From a virus, in IMG/VR virus record IMGVR_UViG_3300021131_000048, positions 1 to 23,569 of that record: 23,569 nt of DNA; one strand, 5' to 3'. The notes below the pieces were generated by a model. That model searched no databases, had not been told where the DNA came from, and saw nothing but the letters and a program-made list of their open reading frames with translations. The translations under genes and the position numbers were made by a program. Shown here one piece after another: positions 6,110 through 12,567 of this stretch. Numbering within the stretch: the stretch's first letter is position 1; each line of letters begins with the position of its first letter.

Positions 6110-6204
6110 TTTTCTACAATCGCTTTCGTTAGTAGTTCAATACGACGGGATGATTCAAGAGCACGTATATCATCCCAGTCCATAGGATCTTCTTGTTGAT
6201 TCAT
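6055..6204 (-). CDS. Small charged hypothetical protein, leaderless
   Basis: A 49-residue frame (MNQQEDPMDWDDIRALESSR and on) ending in a basic tail (KKYGNKKRHRQ). Its ATG lies 5 nt after a -10 hexamer TAGTAT, so the message probably starts at the start codon. It is the first gene of a seven-gene minus-strand operon that ends near 5029. Not recognised. Confidence 0.55.
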   Translation of the reverse strand: MNQQEDPMDWDDIRALESSRRIELLTKAIVEKCKQDVEKKYGNKKRHRQ

Positions 6205-6209
6205 ACCTT

Positions 6210-6239
6210 ATACTATCAAATTTATATATTGTTTGTCAA
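6210..6239 (-). promoter_or_regulatory. Promoter TTGACA-N18-TAGTAT
   Basis: On the minus strand TTGACA (6239-6234) is followed after 18 bp by TAGTAT (6215-6210) with the TG extension TGA just before it. The start codon at 6204 coincides with the expected transcription start. The TGA stop of the upstream 2OG gene (6238-6236) lies inside the -35 hexamer. Confidence 0.75.
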
Positions 6240-6682
6240 TCTCTTAAGTAAAAAAATATTGACTTTCTTGTACCCTTAGTTATTGGTAGCACTTGATGCT
6301 CGTAATCGTTTGTTCCTATATGACAGACTAAAGATCTTTTTTTAGGTTTATATGTTATATTTTTTTTAATATAATTAATTTGCCCGCCTTCAAAATCTTC
6401 ATTTAAATATATTACTAATCCATATTTACATGTAAGAAGGCCATCCCTAACACACACAGAGCATTCGCAACCTTCATCGTGAGTATCTGAATGTGGCTCT
6501 AAATAATCACCCTCAAGCATTGTCCTAAGCATGCCAGTGCCTAAAAGTTTATATTCATCATTAAATAATTTACTTATTTTATTTTTTATTTCTGTTATAT
6601 TATTGGGGTGTTGAGATATTTCATCTTCTGATAAAAAATCATATATTATAAATATGCCTTCATCTAAATATTCTTTTTCCAT
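6236..6682 (-). CDS. 2OG-Fe(II) dioxygenase with Cys cluster (paralogue 1)
   Basis: A 148-residue 2OG-Fe(II) dioxygenase: iron ligands H64-X-D66 and H129 (YEHQV), 2OG ligand R139 (GTRKS), and beta-helix strands YGLVIYLN and QINYIKKNITYKP. Directly after the HXD come a third histidine (H68) and C72-X-C74-X2-C77, a feature not usual in the family. It is a tandem paralogue of the next gene upstream, sharing the N-terminal layout (YLDEGIFIIYDFLSEDEIS) and every one of these ligands. The start overlaps that gene's stop as TAATG. The substrate is unknown. Confidence 0.82.
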   Translation of the reverse strand: MEKEYLDEGIFIIYDFLSEDEISQHPNNITEIKNKISKLFNDEYKLLGTGMLRTMLEGDYLEPHSDTHDEGCECSVCVRDGLLTCKYGLVIYLNEDFEGGQINYIKKNITYKPKKRSLVCHIGTNDYEHQVLPITKGTRKSIFFYLRD

Positions 6683-7137
6683 TAATTAGTTTCTTCTATC
6701 CAAAAGAATACAGATTTTCTTTCGCCTTCTTTAATTTTAGAAACTCTATGGGTATATTCTGAAGTTCCTAAATGACAAATTAAAGATCCTTTTTCTGGTT
6801 GATAAACTATATTTTGATAAAAATAAGTAATTTCTCCACCACCTGAAAAATCATCATTTAAATATATTACAAATGCGTATTTTGATCTTAACTGACCATT
6901 TTTGCTGCACCATTCACAAACACAAGTTAATCTGTGGCTATCATAATGTATATAATCAAAATCTTCTGGAAGTTGCGTTCTTACAAATCCTAAGCCTTTT
7001 ATTAAATATTCATCATTAAATAAACTACTTACTCTAGATCTTACTTCTTTTAAATTTTTTGGAAATTTAGAAATTTCATCATCTGATAAAAAGTTTTTTA
7101 TAACAAATATGTCTTTGTCTAAATATACTCTTTCCAT
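6682..7137 (-). CDS. 2OG-Fe(II) dioxygenase with Cys cluster (paralogue 2)
   Basis: A 151-residue tandem paralogue of the gene at 6236-6682. Iron ligands are H64-X-D66 and H130 (YTHRV), with R140 for 2OG. The H68 and C72-X-C74-X2-C77 insert is conserved at the same positions. Divergence elsewhere is considerable, so the duplication is not recent or was followed by specialisation. It is transcribed after the glutathione-peroxidase-like gene in what looks like one operon starting at the promoter near 8170. Confidence 0.82.
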   Translation of the reverse strand: MERVYLDKDIFVIKNFLSDDEISKFPKNLKEVRSRVSSLFNDEYLIKGLGFVRTQLPEDFDYIHYDSHRLTCVCEWCSKNGQLRSKYAFVIYLNDDFSGGGEITYFYQNIVYQPEKGSLICHLGTSEYTHRVSKIKEGERKSVFFWIEETN

Positions 7138-7144
7138 TATTTAT

Positions 7145-7930
7145 TTAGTTCTTAGGATTAATGATTGATTTTTTGCCAGCTATTAATTCTTCAATGTTGT
7201 TACATATAATTGACCATTCTTCATCAAAAACATTTTTTGATCTTCCAGGACCAACATTTATTTTTCTGCCTTCTTTTTCTGCCATTTCTTTAACAGTTTT
7301 TTCAGAATCCCAGTTTAATACTGTGCATTGGTAGTGTTTGTCAACAAATCCATCTTTATCAACTAAATATTTTTCAAAATTTCCACCCATTGATTGTCCA
7401 TTATACGGACCAGCATTTAACCAATATGAAAAATATCTATTTTTATAAATTTCATCAGTATCAAAACCAAATTCAGCATACTTATCTTTTGCAGCAAACT
7501 GGTGGGTTCTTATTTCTTTATAAAGATCATGGGGTTCACCAAAAGGTTGACCTAAACCATTGTACCCAGCTGGCTGACCTAATGTTGAACTAACTGCTTC
7601 GTTAGGATTTGAACTTACCATTTCTGAAAATTGAAATGTTGTTCCATATACGTCTTTGCCGTAGTTTGCAGAATCTGCTCCACATGTAATACCCTGTGAC
7701 CACTTGCCATGGGTTATTCCTGGCCCGCAGTAATCATTTGTTGGTATAGCTACAACTTGAAAATTATCTCCGCCATATTTATCTTGAAGCCATTGTAAGA
7801 CTTCCATCTGATTTGCATTTCCACAACCAACAGTTGTGTTTACAATTAAAGTTGCTTTTCCTTTAAATTGATCTAAAAAATTTGGCTTCCCATCGGAAGA
7901 ATTTAAAGATATATCGTAAATTGATTTCAT
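7145..7930 (-). CDS. Glutathione-peroxidase-like thiol peroxidase with long insert
   Basis: A 261-residue thioredoxin-fold protein of the glutathione peroxidase family. The N-terminal part fits well: IYDISLNSSDGK, then TLIVNTTVGCGNANQ with the peroxidatic Cys at 36, then VVAIPTNDY. The C-terminal NFEKYLVDKDGFV (from 184) matches the family's WNF-KFLVD strand but lacks the Trp. About 100 residues between these blocks have no counterpart in ordinary 160-residue GPx proteins and include extra Cys (68, 83). It should reduce peroxides with electrons from thioredoxin or another thiol. An AAGGGGT ribosome-binding site precedes the ATG. The protein is notable for its length and the altered active-site neighbours. 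Confidence 0.72.
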   Translation of the reverse strand: MKSIYDISLNSSDGKPNFLDQFKGKATLIVNTTVGCGNANQMEVLQWLQDKYGGDNFQVVAIPTNDYCGPGITHGKWSQGITCGADSANYGKDVYGTTFQFSEMVSSNPNEAVSSTLGQPAGYNGLGQPFGEPHDLYKEIRTHQFAAKDKYAEFGFDTDEIYKNRYFSYWLNAGPYNGQSMGGNFEKYLVDKDGFVDKHYQCTVLNWDSEKTVKEMAEKEGRKINVGPGRSKNVFDEEWSIICNNIEELIAGKKSIINPKN

Positions 7931-7943
7931 GTTGTTTTACCCC

Positions 7944-8138
7944 TTATGGGAATAGTTTAGCATCTATTCTTTCAGAGACCAAATGAGCCATATGGTTAAC
8001 TCCCTGTACATTGTCAGAAATAAGCTTATCAACATCTTCTGGTGACATATTGTTCATTGTGCCATATTGTCTATAATTTTCAACCATGGTATCAATAATT
8101 ATACCCTCAATTGCTGTTAATCTATCTTGCCGTTCCAT
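7944..8138 (-). CDS. Small helical hypothetical protein
   Basis: A 64-residue protein, probably helical, not recognised (MERQDRLTAIEGIIIDTMVE and on). A strong AAGGAG ribosome-binding site lies 7 nt before the ATG, and a consensus promoter lies at 8168-8197, so it is the first gene of the GPx/2OG operon. Confidence 0.6.
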   Translation of the reverse strand: MERQDRLTAIEGIIIDTMVENYRQYGTMNNMSPEDVDKLISDNVQGVNHMAHLVSERIDAKLFP

Positions 8139-8167
8139 TTTTTTCTCCTTTTTGAGTTCTATTTTAT

Positions 8168-8197
8168 ATTATATCAAAAAATATATTTACTAGTCAA
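8168..8197 (-). promoter_or_regulatory. Promoter TTGACT-N18-TATAAT
   Basis: On the minus strand TTGACT (8197-8192) and TATAAT (8173-8168) are 18 bp apart, with a TG extension (TGATATAAT). It lies 30 nt upstream of the gene starting at 8138 and should drive that gene, the GPx-like gene and both 2OG genes. Confidence 0.85.
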
Positions 8198-8204
8198 CAA
8201 CCAA

Positions 8205-8224
8205 AATGGCCCCGCAGGGCCATT
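8205..8224 (-). terminator. GC-rich hairpin, probable weak terminator
   Basis: AATGGCCC (8205-8212) pairs perfectly with GGGCCATT (8217-8224) around a 4-nt loop. On the minus strand the stem is followed by only a short T stretch. It separates the DUF1003 operon from the promoter at 8197, so a terminator role is likely. Confidence 0.5.
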
Positions 8225-8255
8225 CTGGCTTATCATATTTATGAGATTTTAGTAT

Positions 8256-8351
8256 TTATTTATCTTGTTTAAGATTTTTATATTTACAATATAATCTCAT
8301 ATTGGATTGTATGAGTACAATGATGATACCTAAGAGAAGAAGATTGATCAT
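8256..8351 (-). CDS. Small membrane peptide
   Basis: A 31-residue frame starting in an ATGA overlap with the end of the DUF1003 gene. The first 15 residues are hydrophobic (MINLLLLGIIIVLIQS), followed by a basic tail. It may be a one-pass membrane peptide translated by coupling to DUF1003. Confidence 0.45.
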   Translation of the reverse strand: MINLLLLGIIIVLIQSNMRLYCKYKNLKQDK

Positions 8352-8713
8352 GTTTCAGATCCCTCCCCTTCCCCTGTAACATATTCTTTGATCTGACTTA
8401 ATTCTTCATGCATATGCTGTAATAACTTTTGAGTATCTAAAGATACTCGCAAGTCTCTGTTCATAACCTTACGGTCACGCTCAGATTCCCTGTCAGTTGC
8501 AGATAAAATTAAACCAGATAGCAGGATAGCTTCTAATGAAACTATCATTGTTAAAAGTCCATATGGGAACGGTTCTACTTTGAACAGCACCCAAGATGCA
8601 AACCAAATCAGATGCGTAATAAGAAACCACGGGCTTCCAGCTACGTGTGCTGACCAATCTGCTAGACTTTCTATGCTTTTTTCTATATGCTTTATTGCTT
8701 TTTTGATATCCAT
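8348..8713 (-). CDS. DUF1003-family membrane protein
   Basis: A 121-residue protein (one residue longer if the adjacent GTG at 8716 is used). After an amphipathic N-terminal helix it has two transmembrane segments (WFLITHLIWFASWVLF and LLTMIVSLEAILLSGLIL), then a charged helix beginning SATDRESERDRKVMNRDLRV. The SLEAI motif and the DRESERDR sequence after the second helix are typical of DUF1003, a family of bacterial membrane proteins of unknown function. The ribosome-binding AGAGG is very close to the start. A stem-loop occupies the 5' end of its message (8721-8750). Confidence 0.78.
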   Translation of the reverse strand: MDIKKAIKHIEKSIESLADWSAHVAGSPWFLITHLIWFASWVLFKVEPFPYGLLTMIVSLEAILLSGLILSATDRESERDRKVMNRDLRVSLDTQKLLQHMHEELSQIKEYVTGEGEGSET

Positions 8714-8720
8714 CACCTCT

Positions 8721-8750
8721 TTGTAGCAGTAATGAGAGATACCGCTACAA
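8721..8750 (-). promoter_or_regulatory. 5'-terminal stem-loop in the DUF1003 message
   Basis: An 11-bp inverted repeat (TTGTAGCAGTA at 8721-8731 and TACCGCTACAA at 8740-8750, one G-U pair in the RNA) with an 8-nt loop. The RNA would start at about 8748 from the -10 at 8755-8760, so the hairpin forms its very 5' end and ends just before the ribosome-binding site. Confidence 0.6.
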
Positions 8751-8754
8751 GATA

Positions 8755-8760
8755 ATTATA
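8755..8760 (-). promoter_or_regulatory. Extended -10 TGATATAAT
   Basis: TATAAT with a TG extension, no good -35 at 18 bp (TATCTA). It would start transcription at the foot of the stem-loop at 8750 and drive the DUF1003 gene. Confidence 0.55.
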
Positions 8761-8785
8761 TCATTATTTAACTACTTATAGATAA

Positions 8786-9013
8786 TTATTTAAGTTCTAT
8801 TTTTGGTGTTTGTGCTAAACGTTGTGTGTCCATTAATGAATTAATGTAATACATGTAACGCTCAACAATAAAAATAACTTCATCTAAAACTTCAGCAGAA
8901 ATTTCTTCTGTGATCGTTTCGATCTTCCCGTCAATTGCACGTTGTTCAGCTACATCACGAGCAACATTATAAACTACTTCATTTAAATCATTTGGGCTTA
9001 CTGGAATTTCCAT
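8786..9013 (-). CDS. Small helical hypothetical protein
   Basis: 75 residues from ATG 9013, which has an AGGAG site 7 nt upstream; a longer form from 9049 would overlap the dUTPase end and is not preferred. The protein is acidic and helical (NEVVYNVARDVAEQRAIDGK and on). It is the last gene of the dUTPase operon. Not recognised. Confidence 0.6.
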   Translation of the reverse strand: MEIPVSPNDLNEVVYNVARDVAEQRAIDGKIETITEEISAEVLDEVIFIVERYMYYINSLMDTQRLAQTPKIELK

Positions 9014-9014
9014 T

Positions 9015-9440
9015 TTATTCTCCTGTTGATCCGAATCCATCTGTGCCACGCACAGAATTAGATAATTCTTTTACTTCTTTAAATACTGCTTCATGATAAA
9101 CCTGAAACACAAGCTGTGCTATTTTATTGCCTTTTGCAACATAAAAATCTTCATCTGTGTTATTAACTAAGATTACTTTAATCTCTCCACGATATCCAGA
9201 ATCAATAGTTCCTGGTGCATTTAAGATTCCTATACCCTTCATAGCCATGCTTGATCTAGGATTTACATATGCTACATACGATTTAGGAAGTTCTATAGCA
9301 ATACCAGTTGGCACCGCACCTACACGATGTGCTTTTACTATAAAATCTTGTGAAGCATACAAATCAGCTCCCGCATCTCCTGGATTTGCATAATGCGGAA
9401 CAATTGCATCTTTTGAAACTTTCTTAAAATTAACAAACAT
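9015..9440 (-). CDS. dut: dUTPase (deoxyuridine 5'-triphosphate nucleotidohydrolase)
   Basis: A 141-residue trimeric-type dUTPase that hydrolyses dUTP to dUMP and pyrophosphate, keeping uracil out of DNA and feeding dTMP synthesis. All five motifs are visible: 1 at 22-28 (DAGADLY), 2 at 61-68 (PRSSMAMK), 3 at 77-85 with catalytic Asp80 (GTIDSGYRG), 4 at 103-112 (KGNKIAQLVF) and the glycine-rich motif 5 at 131-140 (RGTDGFGSTG) at the very C-terminus. Motif 2 has Ser-Met in place of the common Gly-Leu. Length is normal. It lies between two probable nucleotide-metabolism or unknown small genes. Confidence 0.96.
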   Translation of the reverse strand: MFVNFKKVSKDAIVPHYANPGDAGADLYASQDFIVKAHRVGAVPTGIAIELPKSYVAYVNPRSSMAMKGIGILNAPGTIDSGYRGEIKVILVNNTDEDFYVAKGNKIAQLVFQVYHEAVFKEVKELSNSVRGTDGFGSTGE

Positions 9441-9441
9441 A

Positions 9442-9576
9442 TTAATCTCTTTCTAACTCTTCTTTAATCTTTTTTCTTAAAAGATATAATGTGTATGGGG
9501 CATCGTCATCTTGTTCATTCAAAAAATCTAGTATCTCTTGAAATACTTTTTTTCTAATTAACTTGACAGCTCCCAA
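9442..9576 (-). CDS. Small hypothetical protein, possible TTG start
   Basis: A 44-residue frame between the DUF6378 gene and dUTPase, best start TTG 9576. It encodes a helical, charged peptide (KVFQEILDFLNEQDDDAPYT and on) whose composition looks protein-like. A GGGAG lies too close to the TTG to serve it. It fills an otherwise empty 139-nt gap and ends 2 nt before the dUTPase ATG. Confidence 0.4.
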   Translation of the reverse strand: MGAVKLIRKKVFQEILDFLNEQDDDAPYTLYLLRKKIKEELERD

Positions 9577-9578
9577 TT

Positions 9579-9899
9579 TTAATCAGACAATCCTTCTAAT
9601 GCACCTTGCACTAAACTTCTTATCTTTCTTGCTCTACGTTCTTCTTTTACCATTTGCAATGTTTCAAAGTATCCAGCCCCATCTACGATGTTATCTCTCT
9701 TAGGACGATTTACTTCACGACTAATCTTAAGTCCAACCATGCACAATGCTACATCTTCTGGAGTAACTTTTGTTCCCAGAATTGCTGACCAGATTTGAGC
9801 GGTACGAGAAAAGTCCTCAAAAGGATGACCATAGTTTTCTCCACGATCACCATGCACAATTCTTTTAGCTTCATCTAAAATTGATTCATTTTTAGGCAT
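9579..9899 (-). CDS. DUF6378-type phage protein
   Basis: A 106-residue helical protein. The sequence GDRGENYGHPFEDFSRTAQI, then TPEDVALCMVGLKISREVNR and KRDNIVDGAGYFETL, is what I recall as DUF6378, a family very common in phages and often placed near nucleotide genes. The Glu/Asp spacing resembles MazG-type all-alpha NTP pyrophosphohydrolases, so a nucleotide-related role is plausible, but this is inference. It overlaps the upstream basic gene by 8 nt. Confidence 0.75.
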   Translation of the reverse strand: MPKNESILDEAKRIVHGDRGENYGHPFEDFSRTAQIWSAILGTKVTPEDVALCMVGLKISREVNRPKRDNIVDGAGYFETLQMVKEERRARKIRSLVQGALEGLSD

Positions 9900-10086
9900 T
9901 TAAATAATCCTTGAGATATCTTTCGCCTGCCTTAAGATTTGTTTTCAAATTAAGTTCACGTCCATACTTAAACATAAGCTTTGATACGTACATTAAATTA
10001 TTTAATTTGTTTTGCTTTCTTGCAATAGTCTTTGCTCTACGCTTATGACCTCTTGCTTGTGCTTTTGCGCCTAAACCCTTATGCAT
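9892..10086 (-). CDS. Small basic hypothetical protein
   Basis: 64 residues from ATG 10086, which follows a GAGGATAATA ribosome-binding sequence inside the end of the GroES gene; a longer frame from 10149 would overlap GroES heavily. The N-terminal half is very basic (KAQARGHKRRAKTIARKQNK), suggesting nucleic acid binding. Not recognised. Confidence 0.6.
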   Translation of the reverse strand: MHKGLGAKAQARGHKRRAKTIARKQNKLNNLMYVSKLMFKYGRELNLKTNLKAGERYLKDYLNA

Positions 10087-10393
10087 TATTATCCTCATAT
10101 CCAAATAGTACTCCGCTATTAACAAAGTAGAACTTTTCTCCAACTGCATCTTTAATCTCAGTTGCGTGGTTTGGAGAATAGTATACTACCATGCCCTCTT
10201 TAATTGTGTCAACTGGGTACAAGGTTCCGTTAAATGAACTAACCTCTCCTGGCCCCACCTTTACTACTGTACCTCTTTTGAGATCTTGCTCCGTTGCAGT
10301 AGCAGTTAAAACTAAACCAGAAGCAGTTTTTGATTCTGTAGTTTCTATTTCCTTAACAAGCAAAAGCTTGCCTAAAGGATTAATACTCGTCAT
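10079..10393 (-). CDS. groES: GroES-like co-chaperonin
   Basis: A 104-residue Cpn10/GroES-fold protein. It has the N-terminal PLGKLLLVK strand, a mobile loop at about 17-34 with a hydrophobic tripeptide (GLVL) that would contact GroEL, the GTVVKVGPGE turn, and the late strand pattern with a Gly-Glu-x-phe (VGEKFYFV). No GroEL gene is in the window, so it would work with host GroEL, as T4 gp31 does for capsid folding. Similarity to bacterial GroES is moderate. It overlaps the zinc-ribbon gene upstream by 14 nt. Confidence 0.85.
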   Translation of the reverse strand: MTSINPLGKLLLVKEIETTESKTASGLVLTATATEQDLKRGTVVKVGPGEVSSFNGTLYPVDTIKEGMVVYYSPNHATEIKDAVGEKFYFVNSGVLFGYEDNNA

Positions 10394-10595
10394 CTTCCAT
10401 ATCCATTTCTATTTTGTCTGGGCTATCCATAGGGGTTCCTATAGTGTATTTTGTATGACATTCAAAACATTCACCGTTTATCCCGTACATACCAATTTCA
10501 TAATCATTTGGATCAACGATGATCCAAGTTAAAAATCTTGAACTACTGCAAGCAGGACACACTGGAGAAGGTATACCAGTATAATCTATGCTCAT
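10380..10595 (-). CDS. Zinc-ribbon hypothetical protein
   Basis: A 71-residue protein with CPAC at about 13-16 and CFEC at about 43-46, a two-knuckle zinc ribbon of the kind seen in many small phage proteins. The C-terminus is acidic. Its ATG overlaps the upstream stop (ATGA). The target of the ribbon is unknown. Confidence 0.65.
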   Translation of the reverse strand: MSIDYTGIPSPVCPACSSSRFLTWIIVDPNDYEIGMYGINGECFECHTKYTIGTPMDSPDKIEMDMEDDEY

Positions 10596-10771
10596 CCAAG
10601 ATAACTTATTCTAGTTACTGTCATGCATGGGTCTCCGCCATCTTCCCATTCTTTAACTTCTTCTTCAGTCATAACATCGTATCCTCCGTCATGAGTTTGA
10701 CAAAATGGATTAGTTACCCACCCCTTGTGAACTCCAATATTAAACCAATCCCAAAATTCTGTATCTGACAT
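10592..10771 (-). CDS. Conserved actinophage hypothetical protein (WDWFNIG-GWV)
   Basis: A 59-residue protein: MSDTEFWDWFNIGVHKGWVT, then CQTHDG and an acidic stretch leading to GGDPCMTVTR. This mix of an aromatic N-terminus, Cys-x-Thr-His and a Gly-Gly-Asp-Pro-Cys end recurs in short actinobacteriophage proteins; its Cys and His may hold zinc. Its ATG overlaps the stop of the peptidase gene (TAATG) and its stop overlaps the next start (ATGA), so it is a true operon member. Confidence 0.65.
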   Translation of the reverse strand: MSDTEFWDWFNIGVHKGWVTNPFCQTHDGGYDVMTEEEVKEWEDGGDPCMTVTRISYLG

Positions 10772-11325
10772 TATTTAGCCTTCACTATCTTATTTGCTTT
10801 TTGTTGCCTTACAATCTGAAATGGTCCAGAAGTGTAAACATCATTGTTAGCAGCAATCTCTAGAGCTTTTTCTACATTAGCCCCAGCGTACAACGCACCA
10901 ATAGCGAATGATGAGCCACTGCCCACCCCATATATGCCGTCGCTATTCAGCAAAACACTAAAATCATTACCTATATCAAACACTTCTCCATTATAAGCAA
11001 AAAGCATATTGAAGCCAGCATCTTTATCGTTTGGATCTTCTTTCCAATTATTCTCTTCTAAAACTTCTTTCATAGCTGGAACAAATTTAGTTATCATAAA
11101 CTTGTAAAGATCTTCTCGCTCTTTTGCATTGGGAACTGGTGGTACAAAAATATGTTGCAGAATGTCACATGGCTGAGAATCACCACTTCCTGCAATAAGC
11201 CACCCATTATTTTTGGTAATCTTTTCCATTTGAGCATGCTTATGCGGTCTTGCTCCATCAGTTACCTGAGAATCAGCACCAATAGTTACATTACCGTTTT
11301 TTACAACAGCAACAATGCTTGTCAT
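10771..11325 (-). CDS. HslV/proteasome-like Ntn-hydrolase
   Basis: A 184-residue protein of the Ntn-hydrolase fold, like HslV and 20S proteasome beta subunits. Thr2 directly after the start Met (MTSIVAVVKNG) is placed to be the nucleophile after Met removal. Asp18 (GADSQVT) and Lys35 match the catalytic Asp17 and Lys33 positions, and GVGSGSSFAIGALYAG is the conserved late helix of the family. There is no HslU ATPase in the window. It may act as a free peptidase, degrade misfolded protein or process virion parts. Phage-borne versions exist but their targets are unknown to me. It overlaps the thioredoxin gene by ATGA. Confidence 0.78.
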   Translation of the reverse strand: MTSIVAVVKNGNVTIGADSQVTDGARPHKHAQMEKITKNNGWLIAGSGDSQPCDILQHIFVPPVPNAKEREDLYKFMITKFVPAMKEVLEENNWKEDPNDKDAGFNMLFAYNGEVFDIGNDFSVLLNSDGIYGVGSGSSFAIGALYAGANVEKALEIAANNDVYTSGPFQIVRQQKANKIVKAK

Positions 11326-11618
11326 CCATTTACCTGTTCTATGATTTCATCTGAATTTTTTGCAGTAATCTTTGTTCCAAGAATACCTTTATTAATTTTA
11401 TATACTTGGGGTATGCTTTGAATCGAGTATTGCTTAAGATAATCTGGATCAACTTTATCAACATCAACAAAAAAATAATCACGAGATTCATCTTGCATAG
11501 CAGCTTTAGCCATTTGAGGCTTTAATTGCTTGCAGGGGCCACACCATTCAGCACTAAAATAGACTACAGCATCTTTAGCAGCTATTACCTCTGCCATATC
11601 ATTTGTGATCTTAATCAT
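11322..11618 (-). CDS. Thioredoxin
   Basis: A 98-residue thioredoxin with the active site WCGPC (Cys26, Cys29) and the cis-Pro motif SIPQVY at about 75-80. It is near the normal length (about 105). It reduces protein disulfides and could donate electrons to the AhpC-like and GPx-like peroxidases of this phage. A good AGGAGAAAAAA ribosome-binding site precedes the ATG. Confidence 0.93.
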   Translation of the reverse strand: MIKITNDMAEVIAAKDAVVYFSAEWCGPCKQLKPQMAKAAMQDESRDYFFVDVDKVDPDYLKQYSIQSIPQVYKINKGILGTKITAKNSDEIIEQVNG

Positions 11619-11627
11619 TTTTTTCTC

Positions 11628-11858
11628 CTATGCAATCAATTCGTTAGCAAGAATTTCTTTGCCAATGTATCTGCGTTTAATTATAAAGTCTCTAACTGAA
11701 TCTGGACCCTTAGATCTTGCACAAAGTACAACTACCCACCTAGGCTCAAACTTAGAATCAATACATAATTGACACATAAGAGATGATACACCATCAATTA
11801 ATTCTGACTTCTTTGGATGCAATTCATTCTTTTGTTTTCCACAAGAATAACATTTCAT
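11628..11858 (-). CDS. Zinc-ribbon hypothetical protein
   Basis: 76 residues from ATG 11858, which overlaps the upstream stop (ATGA) and has GGGAGA 8 nt upstream. CYSC at the N-terminus and CQLC about 25 residues later form a zinc ribbon, followed by a short hydrophobic strand and a basic helix (VRDFIIKRRYIGKE). Proteins of this plan are widespread in actinobacteriophages with no known role. Confidence 0.65.
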   Translation of the reverse strand: MKCYSCGKQKNELHPKKSELIDGVSSLMCQLCIDSKFEPRWVVVLCARSKGPDSVRDFIIKRRYIGKEILANELIA

Positions 11859-12028
11859 TCTTCGTTCTCCCAATCATCATAAAGCATTTCATAATCATCG
11901 TTTTCGACAACTACATCGTACATAACACCACCATATATATATCTAACTCTAGAAGCATAAGCTCCCTCTGCAATTAAATCGGCATAAACGCCTTCTTTAA
12001 TTAAGAATACTTTTCTGTGTAGGGACAT
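11855..12028 (-). CDS. Small acidic hypothetical protein
   Basis: A 57-residue frame (MSLHRKVFLIKEGVYADLIA and on), with a strand-rich Tyr/Val middle and an acidic tail (DDWENEE). It has an AAGGA ribosome-binding site 7-8 nt upstream, overlaps the end of the preceding gene by 32 nt and couples to the next start by ATGA. Not recognised. Confidence 0.6.
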   Translation of the reverse strand: MSLHRKVFLIKEGVYADLIAEGAYASRVRYIYGGVMYDVVVENDDYEMLYDDWENEE

Positions 12029-12239
12029 ATTTTATTCCTTCTATTTCACATCGAACCCCAAAGGATTCAATTAACTGTCTGCAAAGTAACAAGTACTCCA
12101 TGATATCTGCTCTCTTATCAATTTCGTATTGCATTATGTTTTCTTCGTATACAGTTAAAGCTAGATAATTTGGCCTGGCTCTTACATCCATTCTAAGATC
12201 TTTAACAGGCATCTTAACTTTTCTAATGGCTTTAGCCAT
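11997..12239 (-). CDS. Conserved phage hypothetical protein (MPVKDLRM)
   Basis: 80 residues from ATG 12239, with a further ATG at 12266 as an alternative. The chosen start leaves the sequence MAKAIRKVKMPVKDLRMDVR, a basic strand pattern I associate with actinophage proteins of unknown function, followed by helices with NYLALTVYEENIM and a Cys near the end. Neither start has a clear ribosome-binding site, so translation probably couples to WhiB. Confidence 0.55.
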   Translation of the reverse strand: MAKAIRKVKMPVKDLRMDVRARPNYLALTVYEENIMQYEIDKRADIMEYLLLCRQLIESFGVRCEIEGIKYVPTQKSILN

Positions 12240-12246
12240 AGATACG

Positions 12247-12567
12247 TTATAAAATATTTTTTCCATGAATTTTCTTTAGAGTATCCCAAGTTTCTTTAGT
12301 CTTATGTGCATTATTTTGTTTATCTACACGACCAAGATCCATAAAGATCCCGCCACGTACGCCAAATTCTTTCATGGAAACACCCTCTTTGTAACATTGC
12401 TTAATTACTGGACAACTTAAACATACTTCATCAGCAGTTTGTGCCGTAATCTTATCATTTTCGTAATCATCATAAAACCAATTAATGCTCATGCCTTTGC
12501 ATGCAGCAAGATGATACCACTTTAGGTCTTCTTCATCAATACCTAATTCTTTAAGAATGCTTGACAT
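12247..12567 (-). CDS. WhiB-family Fe-S transcription regulator
   Basis: A 106-residue WhiB-like protein. Four Cys ligands of the 4Fe-4S cluster are present with family spacing: C23 (LAACKG), C49-X2-C52-X5-C58. The turn motif follows as GVRGGI at 69-74, where many members have GVWGG. WhiB-like proteins bind the primary sigma factor of actinobacteria and DNA and respond to redox state; phage WhiB proteins are known to block host WhiB functions. This gene is therefore both a host-range marker and a probable regulator. It overlaps the upstream gene by 17 nt. Confidence 0.9.
   Translation of the reverse strand: MSSILKELGIDEEDLKWYHLAACKGMSINWFYDDYENDKITAQTADEVCLSCPVIKQCYKEGVSMKEFGVRGGIFMDLGRVDKQNNAHKTKETWDTLKKIHGKNIL

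Noticed and set aside
10180-10215. TTGACA-N18-TAGTAT inside groES on the minus strand
   Set aside because: It fits the spacing of other promoters but lies within coding sequence with no gene start nearby; likely chance, though an internal promoter is not excluded.
10191-10532. Plus-strand 113-codon frame opposite groES
   Set aside because: It is antisense to a recognised GroES gene, without promoter or ribosome-binding site.
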